Origin: CAZGUX01 sp964529305
Lineage (GTDB): Bacteria > Acidobacteriota > Terriglobia > Bryobacterales > Bryobacteraceae
Direction: 5' to 3'
DNA length: 64,000 nucleotides
NCBI GenBank assembly: GCA_964529305.1
Contig: CAZGUX010000128.1
Span: 43,810 to 107,809, forward strand
Notes under the pieces: model-generated
Told to the model about the DNA's origin: nothing
What the model saw: only the letters and a program-made list of their open reading frames with translations
Database searches by the model: none
In this document: in pieces, positions 25,747 through 34,396 of the stretch
Layout of the letters: every line of letters starts with the position of its first letter
How positions within the stretch are numbered: position 1 is the stretch's first letter
Position numbers and translations under genes: made by a program

Positions 25747-26574
25747 ATGACACGATCCGCCCGCGTCCTTGCAGTCGCCGCGCTCGCCTCGGTCCTCTGG
25801 CTTCCCACTCCCGTGGTGGCGGCCGGACTCTTCGCGGACAGCAATCTGGAGGCTGCCGTCCGGCAGTACGTCTTCGGCAAGCGGGATAATACCGAGCCCC
25901 TCACGGAAGATGACGTGAAGAATCTGTCCACCATCTCCGCCAAGGGCAAAGCCATCAAGAGTCTGGCCGGCATCGAAAAGTGCAAGAGCGTGGCCGCCCT
26001 CGAACTGGCGGAAAACCAGATCTCCGACCTCAGCCCGCTGAAGTCCCTCACCTTGATCCAGAGTCTCGACTTGGCCAAGAACCTGATCACCGACATCTCG
26101 CCCGTCGCCTCACTGACAAACCTGCAATACCTGAACCTGACCGGAAACCAGGTCTCGAATCTCGCGCCTGTCGAGAAGCTCACCTCGATGAACTCGCTCT
26201 ACCTCACCGGCAACAAGGTCAGCGACCTGAAGCCGCTCAGCGGGTTGAACCGGTTGTGGTCTCTGTACCTGGAGGGCAACCTGGTCGTCGACCTCAAGCC
26301 GATCGGGGATCTGCCGTTTCTTTCCTCGTTGAGTCTCGATGGCAACAAGGTGGCCGACCTGACTCCCCTGGAATCGGCGAAATCGCTGCGCAATCTCTAC
26401 CTGGACAAAAACCGCGTCAAGGACCTGACGCCCCTCATCAATCTGGCCAAGAAGGATCCCAACAGCGGCCCCCGATTTCTGACGATCTCGGGCAACCCGC
26501 TCTCCGGCGCGGCCAAGACCACCCAACTTGCCGAGTTGAAGAAGCTCTATTGGAACGTGACACTGACGAAATAG
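25747..26574 (+). CDS. Exported leucine-rich-repeat protein (internalin-like)
   Basis: The 275-residue protein has a signal peptide (MTRSARVLAVAALASVLWLPTPVVAAG). It then has roughly eight 22-residue leucine-rich repeats of the form SLxLxxNxISDLSPLxxLTxL, for example YLNLTGNQVSNLAPVEKLTS and SLSLDGNKVADLTPLESAKS. The pattern matches the SDS22-like subclass found in internalins. No anchor or LPXTG is present, so it is probably periplasmic. Ligand and role are unknown. The start at 25747 is supported by GGAGG 7 nt upstream; an ATG at 25645 would hide the signal peptide. Confidence 0.85.
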   Translation: MTRSARVLAVAALASVLWLPTPVVAAGLFADSNLEAAVRQYVFGKRDNTEPLTEDDVKNLSTISAKGKAIKSLAGIEKCKSVAALELAENQISDLSPLKSLTLIQSLDLAKNLITDISPVASLTNLQYLNLTGNQVSNLAPVEKLTSMNSLYLTGNKVSDLKPLSGLNRLWSLYLEGNLVVDLKPIGDLPFLSSLSLDGNKVADLTPLESAKSLRNLYLDKNRVKDLTPLINLAKKDPNSGPRFLTISGNPLSGAAKTTQLAELKKLYWNVTLTK

Positions 26575-26582
26575 CTCGCCGC

Positions 26583-26612
26583 CTGACGTCCGGCCGGACC
26601 CCAGGGTACACT
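26583..26612 (+). promoter_or_regulatory. Possible promoter of nrfHA giving a near-leaderless transcript
   Basis: CTGACG (26583-26588) and TACACT (26607-26612) are 18 bp apart. The GTG start of nrfH is only 9 nt after the -10-like box, and no Shine-Dalgarno is visible, so a leaderless mRNA is possible. No FNR or NarL site can be assigned by eye. Confidence 0.35.
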
Positions 26613-26620
26613 CAGACGTT

Positions 26621-27076
26621 GTGAGCACGAAGGGAAACCTCGCCCCGTGGCTGGTTGGCCTTCCGATCGGCCTGCTCTTCGGCCTCGGCGTCTACACGTT
26701 CGGCTACGCGCGGGGCGCTTCCTACATGACCGACGATCCGTCGGCCTGTGTCAATTGCCACGTCATGGGCGAGCAGTATAGCGGCTGGCAAAAGTCGTCC
26801 CACCGCTCCGTCGCCGTCTGCAACGACTGCCATACTCCGGCCGGCATCGTCCCCAAGTACCTGACCAAGGCGATCAACGGGTTCAACCATTCCCTGGCAT
26901 TTACCTCCGGCCGTTTTCCCGACGAAATCCTCATCACCGCTCGCAATCACCAGGTGGCGGAGGGCGCCTGCCTCAAATGCCACGATGACCTCACCGACAT
27001 GATCCGCTCCGCCCGTCACCGCGAGCAAGGCCTTTCCTGCACGGTCTGCCATCGTAACGTCGGCCATGGACACTGA
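26621..27076 (+). CDS. nrfH: NrfH, membrane tetraheme quinol-oxidising subunit of nitrite reductase
   Basis: The 151-residue protein carries electrons from the quinol pool to NrfA. One membrane helix (about residues 9-30) is followed by four CXXCH haem motifs: CVNCH at 43, CNDCH at 67, CLKCH at 117 and CTVCH at 140. The first is CVNCHVM, the CXXCHxM pattern in which the Met two residues on is a haem ligand in Desulfovibrio NrfH. The start is GTG. nrfA follows after 26 nt. Confidence 0.93.
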   Translation: MSTKGNLAPWLVGLPIGLLFGLGVYTFGYARGASYMTDDPSACVNCHVMGEQYSGWQKSSHRSVAVCNDCHTPAGIVPKYLTKAINGFNHSLAFTSGRFPDEILITARNHQVAEGACLKCHDDLTDMIRSARHREQGLSCTVCHRNVGHGH

Positions 27077-27102
27077 CTGCGTGCGAACTCGGATGGAATC
27101 CT

Positions 27103-28518
27103 ATGTCAGATTCAAATCTCAAGAAGAAACTCTTCTGGGTGATCGTCACCACGGCGCTACTGACCATCGGCGTCACCGCCCTGCTGATCAACATTTTCGA
27201 GCATAAGCAGGAGGCGCAGAACCCGTTCTTCCGGGTGGTTGAGGTCACCGACGAAACCGACGATCCCGCCGTCTGGGGCCGCAACTTCCCGCTCCAGTAC
27301 GACGCATACAAACGAACGGTGGACCAGTCGCGCACGCGCTACGGCGGCTCCGAAGCGCTGCCCCATTCCCCCACGCAAGCCGATCCGCGCGCAAACGTCG
27401 CAAGGAGCAAGCTCGAGGAGGACCCTCGACTGAAGGCGATGTGGGCCGGCTATGCCTTCGCCGCGGACTTTCGCGAAGAACGCGGCCATGCCTACATGCT
27501 CGACGACCAGCGCTACACCAGGCGCGTGTTGGATTTCAAGCAGCCCGGCACCTGTCTCAACTGTCACGCTTCTACGTACACTCTCATGAAGAAGCTCGGC
27601 GAGGGCGACCTCTTCAAAGGGTTTGAGAAGCTGAATCAGATGACCTACGTCGAAGCCACCAGGCTCGCCAAACATCCGGTCGGGTGCATCGACTGCCACG
27701 ATCCCAAAACCATGGCGCTGCGCGTCACCCGCCCCGGTTTCCTGGAAGGCATCCGGAACTTGAAGGCGTCGATGGGAGTGGCCAACTACGACCCGAACAC
27801 GATGGCTTCGGCCCAGGAAATGCGCAGCTTTGTCTGCGGCCAGTGCCACGTCGAATACTACTTCAAAGGAGATGAAAAGCGCCTGACCTTCCCCTGGCAC
27901 AAGGGCCTGACGGCCGAGGAGATGTATGGCTACTACGAAGAAGTGAAGCACAAGGATTTCGTGCACAAAGAGACGGGCGCCCCGCTCCTCAAGGCGCAGC
28001 ACCCCGAATTCGAGTTCTGGAATCAGGGCATCCACGCACGCTCGGGCGTCGCGTGCGCCGACTGCCACATGCCGTACAAGCGCGAGGGCGGCCAGAAAAT
28101 CAGCGACCACTGGGTTCGCAGCCCGGTCCTGAACCTCAACCGCGCCTGCCAGGGGTGCCATCGGTTCTCCGAGCAGGAGATGAAGGAGCGCGTCGAGCAG
28201 ATCCAGAATCGATTCCATGAAGCCCGCAACGTCGCCATGGACGCTCTGATGGATCTGATCAACGATACGAAGAAAGCCCGCTCCGCCGGCGCCGCCGACG
28301 GACAATTGGGAGACGTTTGGGCCGCCCAGCGCAAAGCTCAGTTCTTCATCGATCTGGTCGAAGCCGAGAATTCGGGCGGATTCCACGCTCCCGGAGAGAG
28401 CCTTCGCGTGCTCACCCAGGCGTTGGATACGATTCGAAAGGGCCAGATCGCCCTGCGCGGCATCAACGCCAAGGCGGCGGAAGCGCAGGCGCCTGCGCGC
28501 AGGCCGGCCGGTATGTGA
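27103..28518 (+). CDS. nrfA: NrfA, ammonia-forming cytochrome c nitrite reductase (all-CXXCH type)
   Basis: The 471-residue periplasmic enzyme reduces nitrite to ammonium with six electrons. An uncleaved-looking anchor (about residues 10-32) precedes five haem motifs: CLNCH at 151, CIDCH at 195, CGQCH at 245, CADCH at 318 and CQGCH at 349. The first, the active-site haem, is CXXCH rather than the CXXCK of E. coli. The calcium/catalytic segments VEYYF (about 250) and KAQHPEFEFW (about 297) are kept. It pairs with nrfH, and no nrfEFG lyase genes are beside it, as expected if no Lys-liganded haem must be made. Confidence 0.95.
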   Translation: MSDSNLKKKLFWVIVTTALLTIGVTALLINIFEHKQEAQNPFFRVVEVTDETDDPAVWGRNFPLQYDAYKRTVDQSRTRYGGSEALPHSPTQADPRANVARSKLEEDPRLKAMWAGYAFAADFREERGHAYMLDDQRYTRRVLDFKQPGTCLNCHASTYTLMKKLGEGDLFKGFEKLNQMTYVEATRLAKHPVGCIDCHDPKTMALRVTRPGFLEGIRNLKASMGVANYDPNTMASAQEMRSFVCGQCHVEYYFKGDEKRLTFPWHKGLTAEEMYGYYEEVKHKDFVHKETGAPLLKAQHPEFEFWNQGIHARSGVACADCHMPYKREGGQKISDHWVRSPVLNLNRACQGCHRFSEQEMKERVEQIQNRFHEARNVAMDALMDLINDTKKARSAGAADGQLGDVWAAQRKAQFFIDLVEAENSGGFHAPGESLRVLTQALDTIRKGQIALRGINAKAAEAQAPARRPAGM

Positions 28519-28616
28519 CGCAGTTGCCGTCGACCGGGGCTCGCGACCCAAACGTCGCGGTCGCGTCCGGAAGTTCGTCTCTTTGTAATCCAACCGGTGT
28601 ATGTTGAGAGGGACAC

Positions 28617-31151
28617 ATGACCCTCCGCTCCATCCTCCTCCTCGTTCCTCTCGCCGCCGCGATCGGCGTTGCGCAAGGCCCGGTGCGTTCGGTCACCGAC
28701 CCCGGTGTCGTCACCACCCGGCAGTCCATCACTCCAGCGGGCGTGCCCGCCATCTTCGAAGGCAAGGCTTACGGAGTCGACTTCGGTGCGACGGAGAAAG
28801 AAGTCTGGGTGCTGACTCCGGCCGAGCTGATTGGATTCGATTGGAGAGAGAATCAGGTGACCACACGGATCCGCCTGCCGGGAACGGGCGGGATTCGCGG
28901 CGTGCTCGCCGATCACGCCTCCAGCTCCACCTACGTTTCCTACGCCGGAAAGGCCAAGGGTGTCGCCCTGGCGCGGGTGGCGGGTGGCGCGCTCCACACG
29001 GTTGCAGAGGGCCTGGGGAAGGCGATTTCCGGCGCTCCGGCGATGGCTTCGGGACGGATCGCAGTGCCGCTGGTGGCCAACAACCAGGTCGCCCTCATCG
29101 ATGCCTCGAGCGGCCGTGTGTTGCATACGGTAGGCACCGGAATCGCGCCCACCGCCGCCGTCCTGTCGCCCGATGGCAGGACCGCCTGGGTCGTCAATTG
29201 GGGCGGCCGCGAGGCCAAGGCCGGAGAACCCACCGCGCCCACCGGCCTTGATCCGTCCGCCGATCAGGTGGTGGTCGACCGGCGAGGCGTCGCGGCTACC
29301 GGGTCGGTCACCCGCGTCGACGTCGACGGCGGAAAGGCCACGCACACCATCGCCGCCGGCCTGCATCCCACCGCGATCGTGCTCGACGCAAAACGAGGCC
29401 GCGTCTACGTGGCGAATACCAACTCCGGCACCATCTCCGTCATCAGCACCAGTACGCATCAGGTGACGTCCACGATTCGCATCCAACCCTTCGAGCGGGC
29501 GATCACCGGCGTCGCGCCCACCGCGCTGGCGCTCTCGGCGGATGGAGAGACTCTCTACGCCGCGTGCGGCGGCATCAATGCCGTGGCGGTGATCAAAACC
29601 GCCACCTCCCGCACTGCCGGGTTGATCCCGACGGCCTGGTATCCGAATGCCGTTGCTCTCAGCCCGAAGGGCGACAAACTCGCCGTGACCTCTCTGCTGG
29701 GGGCGGGTTCGGGATGGCAGGGCGAGCCTAAGAAACGCTTCGTCCACTCGTATCGCGGATCCGTGGCCGTCCTCGACATTCCCGACGAGGCCGAACTCGC
29801 CGGCTATTCCGCGGCGGTCGCCGAGAACAACCGTCTCAAGCTCGGCGCAGCCTCGGCCGCAGTTCCGGCCCTCAACCCCGCCGCAAAACCCATCGCCATC
29901 CCGAGGCGCGCCGGCGAGCCTTCCCTCATCGAGCACGTGGTCTACATCATCAAGGAGAACCGGACCTACGACCAGTTGTTCGGCGACCTGCCGCAAGGTA
30001 ACGGCGACCCGTCCCTCGTCATGTTCGGCGCCACGGTGACGCCCAATCAGCGAAAGCTGGCCCAGGAATTCGTTCTCCTCGACAACTTCTACGCCAGCGG
30101 CGGCAACAGCGCCGACGGCCATCAGTGGGCTACGCAAGCGAACGAGACCGCCTACACGATGTATCCGGGCTATGCCGGCCGCAGCTATCCCTTCGATGGC
30201 ACCGACCCGATCGCCTATTCTTCCGGCGGCTTTCTTTGGGATCTGGCGCTCGACCGCAAGAAGACCGTTCGCGTGTTCGGCGAGTTTGTGCCCCGGACGG
30301 CGGAGGCGCGGCCGGCCGATCGCGCGAAGTATTTTGAACGCTGGCGCAAGGGCGACGCCTTCGCCACTGACTTCAACGTCAAGCCCGCGGTCCGCGGCAT
30401 GATGTCCATCGTCGAGCCGAATTTCCCCAGCTACTCGAACGGTGTTCCCGATGTCGTGCGCGCCCGCATCTTCCTCGATCACCTGAAGCGATGGGAGTCG
30501 GCGGGGACGATGCCGAATCTCTCCATCATGCTGCTGCCCTGTGACCACACCTACGGCACAATGCCGGGGGCCTCCACGCCGAAGGCCATGGTCGCCGACA
30601 ACGACCTGGCGCTCGGCACCGTGGTGGAAGCTCTTTCCCGGTCGAAGTTCTGGAAGAAAATGGCCATCTTCGTGGTGGAAGACGACGCGCAGAACGGAGT
30701 GGACCACGTGGACGGGCACCGGACCGTGGCCCTGGCCATCAGCCCCTACACCCGGCGCGGCCACGTCGATTCGACGTTCTATTCGCACCAGAGCATCCTG
30801 AAGACGATCGAGCTGATTCTGGGCCTGCCCACGCTGTCGTTATTCGACCTGATCGCCAACGACATGCGGGCCAGTTTTCGCAACACTCCCGACGACACGC
30901 CGTACACCGCCGTGGTGCCGGAACAATCGCTCGATGACGTCAACCCGCCGCTACGCTCGCTGAACGGGCCGGCCCGCCGGGGGGCGATCGAATCCGCGCG
31001 CATGAAGTGGGAAGTGCCCGACGCAGTCCCCACCGAACGGCTGAACCGGATCCTGTGGGGCGCGATCCGGGGCTGGTCCACCCCGTATCCAGGCAGTCGG
31101 CAAGCGGTGTTTGCTCCGCTCTCGCTCGATCTGGATGATGAAGACCGCTGA
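28617..31151 (+). CDS. Bifunctional YncE-like propeller and phosphoesterase protein
   Basis: The 844-residue exported protein (signal peptide MTLRSILLLVPLAAAIGVAQG) has an N-terminal YncE/NHL-type propeller (about residues 45-400) with blades such as GRVYVANTNSGTISVIST and TAWYPNAVALSPKGDKLAVT. From about residue 438 it has a phosphoesterase/alkaline phosphatase-like domain starting EHVVYIIKENRTYDQLFGDL. Metal-site motifs VVEDDAQNGVDHVDGHR and SHQSILKTIELILGLP follow. This two-part architecture recurs in Acidobacteria and may hydrolyse phosphomono- or diesters in the periplasm. A good GAGAGG Shine-Dalgarno precedes the ATG. Confidence 0.88.
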   Translation: MTLRSILLLVPLAAAIGVAQGPVRSVTDPGVVTTRQSITPAGVPAIFEGKAYGVDFGATEKEVWVLTPAELIGFDWRENQVTTRIRLPGTGGIRGVLADHASSSTYVSYAGKAKGVALARVAGGALHTVAEGLGKAISGAPAMASGRIAVPLVANNQVALIDASSGRVLHTVGTGIAPTAAVLSPDGRTAWVVNWGGREAKAGEPTAPTGLDPSADQVVVDRRGVAATGSVTRVDVDGGKATHTIAAGLHPTAIVLDAKRGRVYVANTNSGTISVISTSTHQVTSTIRIQPFERAITGVAPTALALSADGETLYAACGGINAVAVIKTATSRTAGLIPTAWYPNAVALSPKGDKLAVTSLLGAGSGWQGEPKKRFVHSYRGSVAVLDIPDEAELAGYSAAVAENNRLKLGAASAAVPALNPAAKPIAIPRRAGEPSLIEHVVYIIKENRTYDQLFGDLPQGNGDPSLVMFGATVTPNQRKLAQEFVLLDNFYASGGNSADGHQWATQANETAYTMYPGYAGRSYPFDGTDPIAYSSGGFLWDLALDRKKTVRVFGEFVPRTAEARPADRAKYFERWRKGDAFATDFNVKPAVRGMMSIVEPNFPSYSNGVPDVVRARIFLDHLKRWESAGTMPNLSIMLLPCDHTYGTMPGASTPKAMVADNDLALGTVVEALSRSKFWKKMAIFVVEDDAQNGVDHVDGHRTVALAISPYTRRGHVDSTFYSHQSILKTIELILGLPTLSLFDLIANDMRASFRNTPDDTPYTAVVPEQSLDDVNPPLRSLNGPARRGAIESARMKWEVPDAVPTERLNRILWGAIRGWSTPYPGSRQAVFAPLSLDLDDEDR

Positions 31152-31157
31152 CTGCTG

Positions 31158-31179
31158 ACAGCGGATCGCTGTCCGCTGT
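31158..31179 (+). terminator. Hairpin between phosphoesterase and SelA-like gene
   Basis: ACAGCGGA and TCCGCTGT form a perfect 8-bp stem with a 6-nt loop, just after the stop at 31151. There is no T run, so it may be a weak or Rho-assisted terminator or an mRNA-stabilising stem. Confidence 0.4.
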
Positions 31180-31194
31180 AAGCTGTTAGCTACC

Positions 31195-32739
31195 ATGAGC
31201 AAGATCAACCGGCGGCACTTGTTCCAGGCGGGCGCGGCGGCAGGGATGCTCGCGGGCGCTCCGGCACCCGCGGCCACGGTGCAACGGCGTGGCCAGGGAC
31301 CGGAAGTCTACACCCGCATCGGCGTACGGCCGTTTATCAACTGCACCTCCACCTACACCATCAATGGCGGCTCCGCGCAACTGCCGGAGGTGATTGCCGC
31401 CGTGCAGCAGGCGGCGCACTATCACGTCAACCTCGACGAACTGCAGGACGCGGTGGGCAAACGCATCGCCCAACTCCTCGGGGCGGAAGCCGCCATGGTG
31501 AGTTCCGGCGCGGCGGGCGCCGTGACTTGTGGAACCGCGGCCTGTGTGGCTGGCGGCGATCCGGAAGTCATGCATCAACTGCCGAACACGGAGGGCATCC
31601 GCAACGAAGTGATCGTGCCTAAGTGGTCGCGCAGCCAGTATGACCAGGCCGTCCGCAACGTCGGCATCCGTATGGTCGAGGTGCAAACGCTCGACGATGT
31701 CGAGCGCGCCCTCGGACCGAAGACGGTCATGGCCACGGGCCAGGCCAACCTGCAGGAAGCCGGCAACCCCTTTACTCTCGAGCAATTCGTCGCGGTGCTG
31801 AACAAGCGCAAGATCCCGCTCCTGATCGATGCCGCCGCCGAACTGCCGTTGCGGCCGAATCCCTTCCTGAGCCGCGGCGCCTCGCTGGTCGCGCACAGCG
31901 GCGGCAAGATCCTGCGCGGGCCGCAGACCGCCGGGATTCTGCTCGGCCGCAAGGACCTGGTGACCGCCGCCTACCGGTGTTCCTCGCCGCACATGACGTT
32001 CGCCCGCGCGATCAAGGTCAGCAAAGAAGAGATCGTCGGTGTCCTGGTCGCCGTCGAATATCTGGTGGAGCGCCGCGATCGCAATGCGGAAGACCGCGAG
32101 TGGCGATCCTGGTTTCAACACATCGCCGAGCGGCTGAAACCCATCGAGGGTGTACGGACGAAGATCGTCGATCCGCCGCTGCCCAGCTACTATCCGGTAC
32201 TCAACATTGAATGGGATCCGGCCCGGATCGGCCTCATCAACGCGGAGGTGGGCAAGCAACTGCTCGACGGAGAGCCACGCATCATGAGCCACGCGGAGGG
32301 CGACGGTCACTCCTTCGTGCTTCGTCCGGCGGCGATGTATCCGGGCGAACACCTCGCGGTGGCCGACCGCCTATACGAGGTCTTCCGGGGCGCTCCGGCC
32401 GGCAAACCCAAGCCTGCCATGACGCCGCCCGCGGTCGACCTGACCGGGTCCTGGGAGGTCGATCTTCGGTTCATCGCGGCGCATAGCCGCCAGAAGTTCT
32501 TCCTCAGCGTGCACGGCAATCAACTCTCGGGCACATTCTCCAGCCGGATCATCGACCACGGCAAGGTGCAGGGCGAAATCGACGGCGAGAAGGTGGCGTT
32601 CCAAACCCGGGCCCGCTACGAGGGCGCGTCCTTCCACTACCGCTTCTCCGGTACGGTGCGGGGCGACCGGATGTCCGGGCAGGTGGAGTTGGGCGAGGAG
32701 TACGGCACGGCGGAGTGGACCGCCCGCCGATTGGCCTGA
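31195..32739 (+). CDS. Tat-exported SelA-like PLP enzyme with C-terminal beta domain
   Basis: The 514-residue protein starts with a twin-arginine-type signal (INRRHLFQAGAAAGMLAGAPA). It continues as a fold-type I PLP enzyme of the SelA/D-glucosaminate-6-phosphate ammonia-lyase group: INCTSTYTINGGSAQLPEV near 42, GAEAAMVSSGAAGAVTCGTAA near 95 and the PLP lysine about residue 238 in SGGKILRGPQTAGILLG. Residues about 412-514 form an added beta-rich domain (LTGSWEVDLRF...GEEYGTAEWTARR) that resembles small lipocalin-like domains. It is not a true selenocysteine synthase, since it is exported. The sugar isomerase-like gene beyond it is convergent. Confidence 0.8.
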   Translation: MSKINRRHLFQAGAAAGMLAGAPAPAATVQRRGQGPEVYTRIGVRPFINCTSTYTINGGSAQLPEVIAAVQQAAHYHVNLDELQDAVGKRIAQLLGAEAAMVSSGAAGAVTCGTAACVAGGDPEVMHQLPNTEGIRNEVIVPKWSRSQYDQAVRNVGIRMVEVQTLDDVERALGPKTVMATGQANLQEAGNPFTLEQFVAVLNKRKIPLLIDAAAELPLRPNPFLSRGASLVAHSGGKILRGPQTAGILLGRKDLVTAAYRCSSPHMTFARAIKVSKEEIVGVLVAVEYLVERRDRNAEDREWRSWFQHIAERLKPIEGVRTKIVDPPLPSYYPVLNIEWDPARIGLINAEVGKQLLDGEPRIMSHAEGDGHSFVLRPAAMYPGEHLAVADRLYEVFRGAPAGKPKPAMTPPAVDLTGSWEVDLRFIAAHSRQKFFLSVHGNQLSGTFSSRIIDHGKVQGEIDGEKVAFQTRARYEGASFHYRFSGTVRGDRMSGQVELGEEYGTAEWTARRLA

Positions 32740-32743
32740 CGCT

Positions 32744-32791
32744 CCCGTGGCGCCGGTCTCCGACGTCTCCGACCGGCGGTCTTCAGACCGC
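32744..32791 (+). repeat. Dispersed palindromic element after the SelA-like gene
   Basis: CCCGTGGCGCCGGTCTCCG (32744-32762) is identical to 56000-56018, and the hairpin GCGGTC-TTCA-GACCGC (32776-32791) has the same TTCA tetraloop as the element at 24807. The element directly follows the stop codon and separates two convergent genes. Confidence 0.6.
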
Positions 32792-32879
32792 GACACGCTT
32801 CAACTCGCCCCGGGACCGCTCGCCGCGCCGCCCCGGCGTCGATGCAGTGCACCGCCCGGTCCGGTTTCGTCTCGATCAA

Positions 32880-34283
32880 TTACATCTCGTGGACAACCTC
32901 GAACCCCATCATGCGGCCCATTCGCTCGATGGAGCGGACGTGATCTCCGTAGAAAATCACGCGATGCAGACCGCCCGAATAACTGCGTAGCCACTTCCCG
33001 GCATCGCTCACCCGCGTCCGGATCTGGCTGCGGCACCCGCGGTCGCTGTCCACGGTCCCCGTCACTTCGGCGGTGGAGATCAGCATTTTCTTCGGCCCCA
33101 GGAACCGGGCCACCGTAATGGTCTCGTCCGAAGGCATCAGCACCTGCAACACCGCGCCTTCATTTGTTTCCAGGTGGTTCCGGATGAGGTACGGAGATGC
33201 GGTCCCCTTCAGACCGCTCATGCGGGTCGCCGACACACAGTGCGCATGGATGACTTCGTTGTGGCTCGTGTCGAACACCGGATCGGACACGAACCCCGGC
33301 ATCTCCGTGTACGACGTGATCAGCATCTGGGTCATGGTGGATTGCAGATCGCCTTCGCACACCCCGTACAGGCCGGCGTCGTTCAACTTGGAGAACCCGA
33401 TGCACGGATAGCCCGGAAGCGTTTTGGCCGCGAGCGTCCCGAAGCAATCGATCGTGACGGCGTTGGCTTTTTCGCGGGCCAGCATTGTGTGGAGCGCCAG
33501 CGAAAAGCGGAGGCCATTGAAAATCTCCTCCGGCCGCGGCTCCACCACGCGGAGTGCGTTCCGTACGAATTCATCCGTTTGCTTCCGCGCTTCGTTCAGG
33601 TCCGCGGCCTCGAACGCGTCGCGGAATTCGTTTCCGGTGACGAACTGGAAGGCCGTTCCGTAGCCGCCGTGAAAGGACTCGGTCATCTCCTGGCGGCCCT
33701 TGGGTGTAGCGGCCCCCACCAGCACCTTGCTGTGCTTCAGGTGATGGACCGATTTGAACAGCCGCATGTACGGATCGAGATCGCCGTAGCTGCTGCTGGC
33801 GAGAACGTCGACCTTCTGGCCCGCATGAGTCAGCGCGCCGATGCCCGACCAGGCATGGGTGGCATAAGGACGCGAGAAGAACAGCGCCGGGACCTTTGCT
33901 TCGTCCACCAGGGCTCGGAGCACGGGCGTGGGCTGAGCCAACGGAACGATGAGGAGACCATCGATCTCCGCCATTCGGTCCAGCCAGGGCCGGACTTCAT
34001 CGGCGCTTCGGAGGACATCGCCTCCGGTGAACCGGACGTTGCCGGTGTGTTTGCGGGCGACTTCGCCGAGCCGTGTCTCGATCTCGGCAACCTCGGCGGA
34101 GACGTCCAGTGTGGGTTTGGGCCAGTGAACGGTTGGGGCGGACAGATAGACCTTGGCCACGGTGGCTGGACCGTTCCAAGGCATGGTGCGGAATTCGTCC
34201 TCGATTTTGGCGAAGGAGGCGAACGGAAGGCCGCCGAGCGCGAACCCGAACTCGCGGCGGGAAATGTTAGGAAGGCAAGGCAT
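32880..34283 (-). CDS. Exported L-fucose/arabinose isomerase-like protein
   Basis: The 467-residue protein has a twin-arginine-like start (NISRREFGFALGGLPFASF) and a body resembling the L-fucose isomerase fold. DGLLIVPLAQPTPVLRALV (about 107) and PALFFSRPYATHAW match the first Rossmann-like domain. YPCIGFSKLNDAGLYGVCEGD (in parts, about 300-320) matches the region around the metal-binding glutamate and the conserved CEGD. A C-terminal FucI/AraA-like beta domain follows. Isomerase activity is inferred, not shown. The start at 34283 is chosen over a much longer frame because the signal begins there and the upstream sequence lacks homology. Confidence 0.6.
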   Translation of the reverse strand: MPCLPNISRREFGFALGGLPFASFAKIEDEFRTMPWNGPATVAKVYLSAPTVHWPKPTLDVSAEVAEIETRLGEVARKHTGNVRFTGGDVLRSADEVRPWLDRMAEIDGLLIVPLAQPTPVLRALVDEAKVPALFFSRPYATHAWSGIGALTHAGQKVDVLASSSYGDLDPYMRLFKSVHHLKHSKVLVGAATPKGRQEMTESFHGGYGTAFQFVTGNEFRDAFEAADLNEARKQTDEFVRNALRVVEPRPEEIFNGLRFSLALHTMLAREKANAVTIDCFGTLAAKTLPGYPCIGFSKLNDAGLYGVCEGDLQSTMTQMLITSYTEMPGFVSDPVFDTSHNEVIHAHCVSATRMSGLKGTASPYLIRNHLETNEGAVLQVLMPSDETITVARFLGPKKMLISTAEVTGTVDSDRGCRSQIRTRVSDAGKWLRSYSGGLHRVIFYGDHVRSIERMGRMMGFEVVHEM

Positions 34284-34396
34284 AATGAAGAACTCTGATC
34301 GATTCCGTGGCGATGCGCTGACGCCGATTGCAGTGTCACACTCCACGATCGAAATTGAACCGCCTTGATCATACGCCCCGGCGGTGCGGGAAGGAA

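Noticed and set aside
28338..30788. An 816-codon open frame on the minus strand
   Set aside because: It is antisense to nrfA and the phosphoesterase gene, which have clear domains.
6353..32739. A selenocysteine system linking the odd tRNA and the SelA-like enzyme
   Set aside because: The SelA-like protein has an export signal, the tRNA has a normal-length acceptor/T-arm architecture, and no selB or selD is present.
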